From contig NZ_JARXYJ010000001.1 in the NCBI RefSeq assembly GCF_029894425.1, positions 9,907,769 to 9,971,768 of the forward strand: 64,000 bases of DNA, in the 5' to 3' direction. Source of the stretch: Streptomyces sp. SAI-127 (GTDB lineage: Bacteria > Actinomycetota > Actinomycetes > Streptomycetales > Streptomycetaceae). Shown piece by piece: positions 16,553 through 24,095 of the stretch. Under the pieces are notes generated by a model. The model was given only the letters and a program-made list of their open reading frames with translations, was not told where the DNA came from and ran no database searches. Position 1 is the first letter of the stretch. The number at the start of each line of letters is the position of its first letter. Position numbers and translations under genes: made by a program.

Positions 16553-18324
16553 GCGGCGAGATCCGCTTCGACGGCAGGCGACCCGACCTCGCGGCCGTCG
16601 AGCGCATGTCCGACCGGCTCGCGGCCCGCGGGCCCGACGGCCGAGGCGTCTGGACACAGGGGGCGGTGGCACTGGGGCACCGACGACTGAAGATCATCGA
16701 CCTGTCCGACCTCGGCGCCCAGCCGATGACCGACGCCGACGGCGAGATCACCGGCGTCTTCAACGGCTGCGTCTACAACTACCGGGAGCTGCGCGAAGAG
16801 CTCGGGCGCCTCGGGCACCGCTTCGAGTCGACGTCCGACACGGAGGTCGTGCTCCACGCCTACCGGCAGTGGGGAACCGCCTGCGTGGAGCGCTTCTACG
16901 GCATGTTCGCCTTCGCGCTCGTCGAGCACCGCACCGGCCGTGTCGTGCTCGGCCGTGACCGGCTGGGGATCAAACCGCTGTATCTGGCGCCGACGCCGGA
17001 CCGGTTGCGGTTCGCCTCCTCCCTGCCCGCTCTCCTGGCTGCCGGAGACGTGGACACCTCCGTCGATCCGGTGGCCGTCCACCAGTACCTGAGCTGGCAC
17101 GCCACGGTCGCCGCGCCGCGCACCGTCCTCAACGGCGTGCGCAAACTGCCGCCGGCCACGGTACGGGTGGTGGAACCGGACGGCAGCCACCGCGACCACC
17201 GCTACTGGCAGCCGTCCTACACGCGTCGCGCCGAGTACGCGGACATGGGGCCCGACGAGTGGCGTGACGCCGTGCTGGAGGCCCTGCGCACGGCCGTACG
17301 CCGCCGGATGGTCTCCGACGTGCCGGTCGGCGTGCTGCTCTCCGGCGGCCTGGACTCCAGCCTCATCGTCGCACTGCTCGCCGACGAGGGTCAGCGAGGC
17401 CTGAAGACGTTCAGCGTGGGATTCGAGGCCGAAGGCGGGGAGAAGGGCGACGAGTTCCGCTACTCGGACCTGGTCGCCCGGGAGTTCGGCACGGACCACC
17501 GTCGGCTGATGGTGCCCTCGGAGCGGGTCTCGACCGGTCTGTACGACGCCGTCGCCGCGATGAGCGAGCCGATGATCAGCCACGACGTGGTCGCCTTCCA
17601 CCTGCTGTCCGAGCAGGTCTCCAAGGAGGTGAAGGTCGTACAGAGCGGGCAGGGCGCCGACGAGGTGTTCGCCGGATACCACTGGTACCCGGAGCTGGCC
17701 GCGGTCGCGCGCGAGGAGGAGCCGCAGAGGTACGCCGAGACGTACTTCGACCGTCCCCACGCCGACCTGGCGCGGATCCTCCAGCCGCACATGCTGCCCC
17801 CGGACGACGTGTCGGGCCGCTTCGTCAGGGAACACATGGCCCTTCCCGGCGCGCAGACCGCCCTGGACGCGGCGCTGCGACTGGACACACACGTCATGCT
17901 CGTCGACGACCCGGTGAAGCGGGTCGACAACATGACCATGGCCTGGGGACTGGAGGCCCGCGTGCCCTTCCTCGACCACGAGCTGGTGGAGCTGGCCGCG
18001 GCCTGCCCGCCGGAGCTCAAACTCGCCGACGGAGGCAAGGGCGTACTGAAGGAAGCCGGACGCAAGCTCCTGCCGCGGGAGATCGTCGACCGGCCCAAGG
18101 GCTACTTCCCCGTCCCGGCCATCCGGCACATGGCGGGCCCCGTCCTGGACCGGGTGCGCGAGACCCTCTCGGCACCCGAGGCGAAGAAGCGGGGGATCTT
18201 CCAGGAGTCGTACGTGACCGAGCTCCTGGCGGCGCCCGACGAGCACCGGACCAAACGAGGCGCCAACGCCCTGTGGCAGGTCGCACTGCTGGAGACATGG
18301 CTGCAGACGCACGGAATCACGTGA
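16540..18324 (+). CDS. asnO: AsnO-type amidotransferase (N-acetylglutaminylglutamine amidotransferase-like)
   Basis: A 594-aa class-II glutamine amidotransferase/asparagine-synthase protein. The mature N-terminal Cys (MCGLSGEIRFDG) is the glutaminase nucleophile, and the PP-loop LLSGGLDSSLIVALL binds ATP. The extended signature (FNGCVYNYRELREELGR, RDRLGIKPLYLAPTPDRLRF, QSGQGADEVFAGYHWYPEL) matches the subfamily that amidates N-acetylglutaminylglutamine to the osmolyte NAGGN. The length also fits. In the canonical cluster the partners are an ATP-grasp/GNAT synthetase (Ngg) and an M42 peptidase. Here the neighbours are a GCS2 ligase and an S9 peptidase. The gene overlaps the next by 4 nt (GTGA). 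Confidence 0.88.
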   Translation: MCGLSGEIRFDGRRPDLAAVERMSDRLAARGPDGRGVWTQGAVALGHRRLKIIDLSDLGAQPMTDADGEITGVFNGCVYNYRELREELGRLGHRFESTSDTEVVLHAYRQWGTACVERFYGMFAFALVEHRTGRVVLGRDRLGIKPLYLAPTPDRLRFASSLPALLAAGDVDTSVDPVAVHQYLSWHATVAAPRTVLNGVRKLPPATVRVVEPDGSHRDHRYWQPSYTRRAEYADMGPDEWRDAVLEALRTAVRRRMVSDVPVGVLLSGGLDSSLIVALLADEGQRGLKTFSVGFEAEGGEKGDEFRYSDLVAREFGTDHRRLMVPSERVSTGLYDAVAAMSEPMISHDVVAFHLLSEQVSKEVKVVQSGQGADEVFAGYHWYPELAAVAREEEPQRYAETYFDRPHADLARILQPHMLPPDDVSGRFVREHMALPGAQTALDAALRLDTHVMLVDDPVKRVDNMTMAWGLEARVPFLDHELVELAAACPPELKLADGGKGVLKEAGRKLLPREIVDRPKGYFPVPAIRHMAGPVLDRVRETLSAPEAKKRGIFQESYVTELLAAPDEHRTKRGANALWQVALLETWLQTHGIT

Positions 18325-20555
18325 CCGGGCGACACGGCACCCGGTCCCCGCACGAGGCGGCGCCTGCATCGCCGCCGGGGCTGCCTGCCCGTGGTGCGGA
18401 GCCCACGTCGGTGCAGGAGCCGGTCCGCGCCGCAGGCGGCCCCGCACTGGCGCACGGACCGGCCAGTGCCACGGCGCCCCCACCGGCACAGGAGCACGCC
18501 CGCGCCGCAGCTCCGGCCCCGGCGCAGGGGCCCGCCCACGCCGCGGCGCCCGCCTCGATGCCGTTGCCCGAGGCCGAAGGCCCGCGGGACGCCGTGACCC
18601 GGCTGCACGCGCACGGCTGCTGGTATCCCTCCGCCGCTCCCGACGGCACCGAGGTGGCCTTCATCTGCGACCGGGGCGGTGTCCCCCAGCTGTGGGCCGG
18701 GCCCGTGGACGGGGAGGGGATCCGGCTGCTCGACTCCTCCCCGGATCCCGTGAAGGAGGTGTCCTGGTCACCCGACGGCCGCTGGATCGCGTACACCGCC
18801 GCGCCGGGCGGCGGTGAGCACTCACGCGTGCTGTGCGTGCGCCCCGACGGCACCGGCCGCCGCCTGCTGGCCGGTGCCGACCCCGAGAGTTCCGCCTATC
18901 TCGGCTGCTGGGCCCACGACGGCTCGGCCGTCGCCGTCACCCTCGCCGCACCACCCACCGCCCGCGCCCAGGCGGTGTGGCAGTCGACGGACGCCGTCCC
19001 GGCCCACTGGACGGCCAGGGACGGCCCAGCGACCCTCCTCGGCCCCACCGCGTACGCCGTGGGGCCGGGCGGGACACCGGCGACCCGGCCGGGCGGAGGA
19101 CTGTCCGCCTACCTGATCGATCCCGACGCTCTGGCCTCACCCGTACTGCTCGCCACGGAACCTGACGCCCCCACGCTCCGAGTGTGCGACCTCAGCCGCG
19201 ACGGCCGGCTCGCACTGCTGCGCCGGGGGCCGCGCGGGCGGCGGGAGGCGGTCGTCCGGCGCACCTCGGACGCGGCGACCACCTTCAAACTGCGGGTCGC
19301 CGACGGTGACCCATGGATCGGGCGGTTCTCGCCCGACGGGCGGACGCTGTGGCTGCGCAGCGACGCCGACCGGGAGTACGCGGCCCTGTCCGCCGTCGCT
19401 CTCGGCCCGGACGGCACGCCGCGTGGCAGGACCGTCGTGGCGGAACGCGAGGACAGCGGACTCGAACTGCTGGCGATGGCACACGACGGGCGGACGGCCG
19501 TGCTGGCCTGGAACGTGCGGGGCGCCAGTGAACTCGAGGTCGTCGAGACCTCCCCGGCGCACGGAGCCCCGGACGCCGCCGGACCGGCGCGGCCGGTACC
19601 GCTGCCCCACGAGGTCGTCACGCGGGTCGCGGCGGCCGGGACGGGACGGCTGCTGCTGGCACTGTCCGGTTCACAACGCCGTCCCGGCGTGTGGTGGGCC
19701 CACGAAGGCGTGTCCCTGCTGCGCACCCCGTGGTCCTCCCGGGACGAGGACGCCGTCCCGCCGGGCCGCCCGCCCGTACGACCTGTCCTCTCGCGCCTCG
19801 CCGCCAGGGACGGCCTGCCCCTCAGCGGCTGGTACTACCGGGCTCCGGGACGCGCCCCGAGCGAGCCGGCGCCCTGCGTGATCCACCTGCACGGCGGCCC
19901 CGAGGACCAGGAACGCCCGACGTTCGACCCGCTCTACCACGAGCTGCTCGGGCGCGGCCTGGACGTCTTCGCCCCCGACGTCCGAGGCTCCGGCGGACAC
20001 GGCCGGTCCTTCGTCGACGCCGACCTGGGCACCGGCCGCTACGCCGCGCTCGACGACGTCGCGGACTGCGCGGCGCACGCGGTCACGGCGGGCCCCGCGG
20101 ACCCGACCCGGCTGGCGGTGATGGGGCGCTCGTACGGCGGCTACCTGACCTTCGCCTCCCTCGTGTGGCACCCGGACCTCTTCCGCACCGGCGTCGCCGT
20201 CTGCGGCATGTCCGACCTGCTGACCTTCTTCGCCGGCACCGAGCCCTGGATCGCGGAATCGGCGGCGCACAAGTACGGCCACCCGGAGCGCGACCGCGAG
20301 CTGCTGCGCGCCCTGTCACCGATGAGCCGTGTCGACGCGCTGCGGGCCCCGCTGCTCGCCGTCCACGGCGAGCACGACACCAACGTGCCGCCGGGGGAGT
20401 CGGAACAGTTCGTACGGGCCGCCCGGGAGCGGGGTGTCCCCGCCGAGCTCCTCGTCCTGCGTGACGAGGGGCACGACTTCCTGCGCGCGGACAACCGGCG
20501 CCTGTTCCGCCGGACCGCGGCGGACTGGATGGAGCGGCACCTCCACTCCTTCTGA
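18321..20555 (+). CDS. S9 family prolyl oligopeptidase/acylaminoacyl-peptidase-like hydrolase
   Basis: A 744-aa protein translationally coupled to the amidotransferase (GTGA overlap, GTG 18321). Residues 10-95 are a Pro/Ala-rich low-complexity tail with imperfect repeats (PAQEHARAAAPAPAQGPAHA). A seven-bladed WD40/TolB-like propeller follows (SWSPDGRWIAYTAA, GRFSPDGRTLWLRSD). The C-terminal alpha/beta-hydrolase domain has Ser in VMGRSYGGYLTF, Asp in VHGEHDTNVPP and His in DEGHDFLR. No signal peptide is seen, so it is cytosolic. In this operon it may trim or recycle the peptide amide made by the upstream enzymes (inference). ATG 18297 is an alternative start. Confidence 0.88.
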   Translation: MTGRHGTRSPHEAAPASPPGLPARGAEPTSVQEPVRAAGGPALAHGPASATAPPPAQEHARAAAPAPAQGPAHAAAPASMPLPEAEGPRDAVTRLHAHGCWYPSAAPDGTEVAFICDRGGVPQLWAGPVDGEGIRLLDSSPDPVKEVSWSPDGRWIAYTAAPGGGEHSRVLCVRPDGTGRRLLAGADPESSAYLGCWAHDGSAVAVTLAAPPTARAQAVWQSTDAVPAHWTARDGPATLLGPTAYAVGPGGTPATRPGGGLSAYLIDPDALASPVLLATEPDAPTLRVCDLSRDGRLALLRRGPRGRREAVVRRTSDAATTFKLRVADGDPWIGRFSPDGRTLWLRSDADREYAALSAVALGPDGTPRGRTVVAEREDSGLELLAMAHDGRTAVLAWNVRGASELEVVETSPAHGAPDAAGPARPVPLPHEVVTRVAAAGTGRLLLALSGSQRRPGVWWAHEGVSLLRTPWSSRDEDAVPPGRPPVRPVLSRLAARDGLPLSGWYYRAPGRAPSEPAPCVIHLHGGPEDQERPTFDPLYHELLGRGLDVFAPDVRGSGGHGRSFVDADLGTGRYAALDDVADCAAHAVTAGPADPTRLAVMGRSYGGYLTFASLVWHPDLFRTGVAVCGMSDLLTFFAGTEPWIAESAAHKYGHPERDRELLRALSPMSRVDALRAPLLAVHGEHDTNVPPGESEQFVRAARERGVPAELLVLRDEGHDFLRADNRRLFRRTAADWMERHLHSF

Positions 20556-20650
20556 GCCCCCGGGGGGACCGGGACGGCTGCGCCGAGCGTTTCGGCGGGC
20601 GCAGGCGGTCAACACGGTGTTCAGACCAGCGGGACGGCTTGGGAGGAACC

Positions 20651-22114
20651 ATGGATCACTCGCGGGTGCCCGTGCTGGAGGCGCTGGAGGAGTTCCGGCG
20701 TCGCGGAGACACGGTCTTCGGTCCGCCCGGGCACAAGCAGGGCCGCGGCGTGGACCCGCGGGTGGCGGAGATCGTCGGGCTCGACGTGTTCCGTTCGGAC
20801 GTCCTGTCCCTCAACGGGCTGGACGACCGCCGTCAGTCCCAGGGCGTGCTCAGCCGGGCACAGGAACTGATGGCCGACGCGGTCGGGGCCGAGCAGGCGT
20901 TCTTCTCCACGTGCGGCAGCTCCCTGTCCGTCAAGACGGCCATGCTGGCCGCGGCAGGCCCCGGGGAGAAGCTGCTGCTGTCGCGCAACGCGCACAAGTC
21001 CGTGATCTCCGGCGTGGTCGTCAACGGCGTCGAACCGATCTGGGTCCATCCCAAGTTCGACCGTGACCGGCACCTCGCCCATCCGCCGGAGCCCGACGAC
21101 GTACGCCGCCGTCTCGAGGAGCACCCGGACGCCAAGGCCATGCTGCTGATCACCCCCACCGACTGGGGTACCTGCGCCGACGTCCGGGGCGTGGCCCGGG
21201 TGTGCCACGAGTTCGACATCCCCCTCATCCTCGACGAGGCCTGGGGCGCCCACCTGCCGTTCCATCCCGGGCTGCCCGCCTGGGGCATGGACGCCGAGGC
21301 GGACCTGGTGGTCACCAGCGTCCACAAGATGGGCGGCGCGATCGAACAGAGCTCCGTTTTCCACCTCCAGTACGACCGGGTCTCGCCGGAAGCGCTCAAG
21401 CAGCGGGAGGACCTGCTCGGCACCACCAGTGCCTCGTCCCTGGTGTACCTGACCCTGGACGGCTGGCGCCGCCAGATGGTCGAGCAGGGCCACGACCTCC
21501 TGGACGCCGCGCTGCACCGCGCGGAACGGATCCGGCTGGCGGCCGGAGACCTGCCGGGACTGCGGCCCATGGGGCAGGAGGTGGTGGAGGAGGGGCTCGC
21601 CGCCGAGTTCGACCCCCTGAAGGTCGTGATCGACGTACGCGAGCTCGGGATCAGCGGCATGCAGGCCTCCGAGTGGCTGCGGGCCGAACAGCACGTGGAC
21701 ATCGGCGGCTCCGACACCTGCCGGATCAGCGCGTCGATCACGTACGCCGACGACGACGAGACGGAGAAGACGCTGCTGGACGCCCTGCGCGCCCTCACGG
21801 AGGGCGCCGAATCCATCGAACGCAGGCCGCCGGTACGTCTGCCCGAGCCCTCGGCCCTGGAACTGGAGCAGGCCATGCTGCCGCGCGAGGCCTTCTTCGC
21901 CGAGGTCGACCACGTCCCCGCCGACCGTGCCGCCGGGCGCATCGCCGCGGAGATGATCAGCCCGTACCCTCCGGGTGTGCCGGTGATCGCTCCCGGTGAG
22001 GTCATCACCGACGAGGTCCTCGACTATCTGCGCAGCGGCGTCGACCACGGCGTCCTGATCCCGGACGCCGCCGACCCCTCGGTCAAGACGTTGCGGGTGG
22101 TGGCGCGGCACTGA
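20651..22114 (+). CDS. Orn/Lys/Arg decarboxylase-type PLP enzyme
   Basis: A 487-aa fold-type I PLP enzyme of the Orn/Lys/Arg decarboxylase group. Visible hallmarks are GPPGHKQGRGVD near the start, FFSTCGSSLSVKTAMLA, SRNAHKSVISG, LDEAWGAHLPFHP, the Schiff-base Lys in VTSVHKMGGAIEQSS, and the C-terminal-domain PYPPGVPVIAPGE. The substrate amino acid is uncertain. GGGAGG precedes the ATG. It follows the S9 peptidase gene by 95 nt on the same strand, so it is likely in the operon and would supply or consume an amine. Its 3' end overlaps the convergent recQ gene by 32 nt. Confidence 0.9.
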   Translation: MDHSRVPVLEALEEFRRRGDTVFGPPGHKQGRGVDPRVAEIVGLDVFRSDVLSLNGLDDRRQSQGVLSRAQELMADAVGAEQAFFSTCGSSLSVKTAMLAAAGPGEKLLLSRNAHKSVISGVVVNGVEPIWVHPKFDRDRHLAHPPEPDDVRRRLEEHPDAKAMLLITPTDWGTCADVRGVARVCHEFDIPLILDEAWGAHLPFHPGLPAWGMDAEADLVVTSVHKMGGAIEQSSVFHLQYDRVSPEALKQREDLLGTTSASSLVYLTLDGWRRQMVEQGHDLLDAALHRAERIRLAAGDLPGLRPMGQEVVEEGLAAEFDPLKVVIDVRELGISGMQASEWLRAEQHVDIGGSDTCRISASITYADDDETEKTLLDALRALTEGAESIERRPPVRLPEPSALELEQAMLPREAFFAEVDHVPADRAAGRIAAEMISPYPPGVPVIAPGEVITDEVLDYLRSGVDHGVLIPDAADPSVKTLRVVARH

Positions 22115-23798
22115 GCGGGTCCGCCGTGAGGAGGCCCTTGCCGGTGATCGCCGCCAGGGACAGCGTGCGGTATCCCATGGACTCGAACAGCACGGTGATC
22201 CGGTCGCCCTCCTCACTCATCACCGTCCCCTGTCCCCACTCGGTGTGCCGCACCCGTGTGCCCGCCGGATAGGCGACGGCAGCCGCCTGCGAGTCGGACT
22301 CGTCGCTCGTGTCGCCCACCCCCTCGACGACGGTGTCCCCGGACGAGGGGGACGCGCACACGTCGCAGGCCCCGCACGGGGCGTCGTACGGCTCACCGAA
22401 GTAACCGAGCAGGAAGCGGCGGCGGCAGCCCGTGGTCTCGGCGTACCCCAGCATCATGGCCAGCCTCGACTGCTCGAGTCTGCTGCGTGACCGTGCCTCC
22501 TCCTCCGCACGTGCGGCCGCGTCCTCGGGGGTCGTCCCGGGAACGGCGCGTACCCGCCCGTCGTCCTCGGTGTGCACGGCACCCGCCTGCTCCAGGAGAT
22601 TGACCGCCGCTGTCACGCGTCTGCGCGAGAGGTCCGTCTCCTTCCGGATGTCGTCCGGCTCGGTCGGAGTGTCGCGCGCATGGATGCGCTCCGCGACCGT
22701 GCCCAGGGTTTCCTCGTCGGGCGCGCGCGTCGCGAAGAGGCGCTGGAGGCCGCTGTCCTGCGGCCGGTAGTGGAGGACGGCGAGTGCGGGCCCGCCGTCG
22801 CGTCCCGCACGGCCGATCTCCTGGTAGTAGGCGTCGAGCGAGCCGGGTACGGAGGCGTGCAGCACGAACCGTACGTCCTCCTTGTCGATGCCCATGCCGA
22901 AGGCCGAGGTGGCGACCACGACGTCGGTCTCGCCGGCCAGGAAGGCATCGTGCACCCGGGAGCGCTCACCGGCTGTCAGCCCGGCGTGGTAGGCGGCGGC
23001 CGACAGCCCCAGCGCGGCCAGGTCGTCCGCGTACGCCTCGGCGTCCCGGCGGGTGGCGGTGTAGACGATGCCCGGCTTGGGCTCCGCCGCGGCGCGCTCC
23101 ACGACCTCCCGACGCTTGTCCGTGTCGCCCAGGAAGCGGCGCACCTCCAACGCGATGTTCGGCCGGTCGAAACCGGCCACGACCAACGCCGGATCTTCCA
23201 TGCCGAGCCGCTCCACGATCTCCTCGCGTACCGGTGGGGCGGCCGTGGCGGTCAGAGCGAGGACCGGGGGCCTGCCCACGCGCTGGGCCGCCTGGGCCAG
23301 GCGGAGGTAGTCGGGGCGGAAGTCGTGGCCCCAGGCGGCGACGCACTGGGCCTCGTCGACGACGAACAACGACGGTGCGGCCCGGGCCAGGCGCTCGACC
23401 ACCTCGTCCTTGGCGAGCTGCTCGGGGGAGAGGAACAGGAACTCCGCGTCACCGTGCCGGACCGCGTCCCAGGCGGCGTCCGCCTCTCCGGCCGCCTGCG
23501 CGGAGTTGACCGCGACGGCGTCCGGGGCGTCGTCGTGACGGAGCAGGCCGGCGATCTGGTCCCGCTGGAGGGCGATGAGCGGGGAGACCACCACTGTGGG
23601 CCCGGGCAGCAGCAGGCCGGGCACCTGGTACACGGCCGACTTCCCGGCGCCGGTGGGCATGACGGCCAGAGTGTCCCGGCCCCGCATGACCGCTTCCATC
23701 GCGGTCAGCTGCCCCGGCCGCAGGTCACTCCAGCCGAACACGTCGTCGGCGGTCCGCGCCAACCGGTCCGAGACGCTGGGACTCCTCTTGTGGGGCAT
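22083..23798 (-). CDS. recQ: RecQ-family ATP-dependent DNA helicase
   Basis: A 571-aa superfamily 2 helicase. Motif I is MPTGAGKSAVYQVP. Motif II is VVDEAQCVAAWGHDFRPDYL, with DEAQ instead of the usual RecQ DEAH. Motif V is VVVATSAFGMGIDKEDVRF and motif VI YYQEIGRAGRDGGPA. A zinc-binding cysteine set follows (GCRRRFLLGYFGEPYDAPCG, ACDVC). There is no HRDC domain; instead the C-terminus has a small barrel-like segment (GTRVRHTEWGQGTVMSEEGD). AAGGGA is 6 nt before the ATG at 23798; an ATG at 23804 directly follows it. It lies 12 nt downstream of a 66-aa gene. Confidence 0.93.
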   Translation of the reverse strand: MPHKRSPSVSDRLARTADDVFGWSDLRPGQLTAMEAVMRGRDTLAVMPTGAGKSAVYQVPGLLLPGPTVVVSPLIALQRDQIAGLLRHDDAPDAVAVNSAQAAGEADAAWDAVRHGDAEFLFLSPEQLAKDEVVERLARAAPSLFVVDEAQCVAAWGHDFRPDYLRLAQAAQRVGRPPVLALTATAAPPVREEIVERLGMEDPALVVAGFDRPNIALEVRRFLGDTDKRREVVERAAAEPKPGIVYTATRRDAEAYADDLAALGLSAAAYHAGLTAGERSRVHDAFLAGETDVVVATSAFGMGIDKEDVRFVLHASVPGSLDAYYQEIGRAGRDGGPALAVLHYRPQDSGLQRLFATRAPDEETLGTVAERIHARDTPTEPDDIRKETDLSRRRVTAAVNLLEQAGAVHTEDDGRVRAVPGTTPEDAAARAEEEARSRSRLEQSRLAMMLGYAETTGCRRRFLLGYFGEPYDAPCGACDVCASPSSGDTVVEGVGDTSDESDSQAAAVAYPAGTRVRHTEWGQGTVMSEEGDRITVLFESMGYRTLSLAAITGKGLLTADPLSAAPPPATS

Positions 23799-23809
23799 GC
23801 CCATTCCCT

Positions 23810-24010
23810 TCACGGTCTGGGGGTGGTGCGGTGCCACCTCGGGCGGGTGTCGCCCCCACGACGTCCTGCCCTGAGGGAAAGGCCGCAGACCGTCTGGTTC
23901 GTGCCCGGCTCCCAGGCGTGGACTTCTCCGGCGGGCAGCCGACGGCGGCCCTCCTCTTCGTCCGTCCACCGACCGGACGCAGCGACGGCGTACTCCTTGA
24001 CTCGTGGCAT
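23810..24010 (-). CDS. Small Streptomyces-type protein with an atypical C-terminus
   Basis: A 66-aa protein, MPRVKEYAVAASGRWTDEEE then EVHAWEPGTNQTVCGLSLRA. The ATG follows GGGGAG by 5 nt. From memory, this belongs to a conserved Streptomyces family of small hypothetical proteins whose C-terminus continues after CGLxLSRS with RFPHVPW. Here the last 18 residues are an unrelated Arg-rich tail (GRRGGDTRPRWHRTTPRP). FPSGQDVVGATP is readable in another frame nearby, so a frameshift or deletion may have altered the end. It probably shares a transcript with recQ. Confidence 0.55.
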   Translation of the reverse strand: MPRVKEYAVAASGRWTDEEEGRRRLPAGEVHAWEPGTNQTVCGLSLRAGRRGGDTRPRWHRTTPRP

Positions 24011-24095
24011 GACGTCTCCCCGATCGTTCGGGACAACGCGTTCCCCACCTGCCCGGACACAAGCCTCCAGCTCATTTACCGGGGTTGACCGTGCC

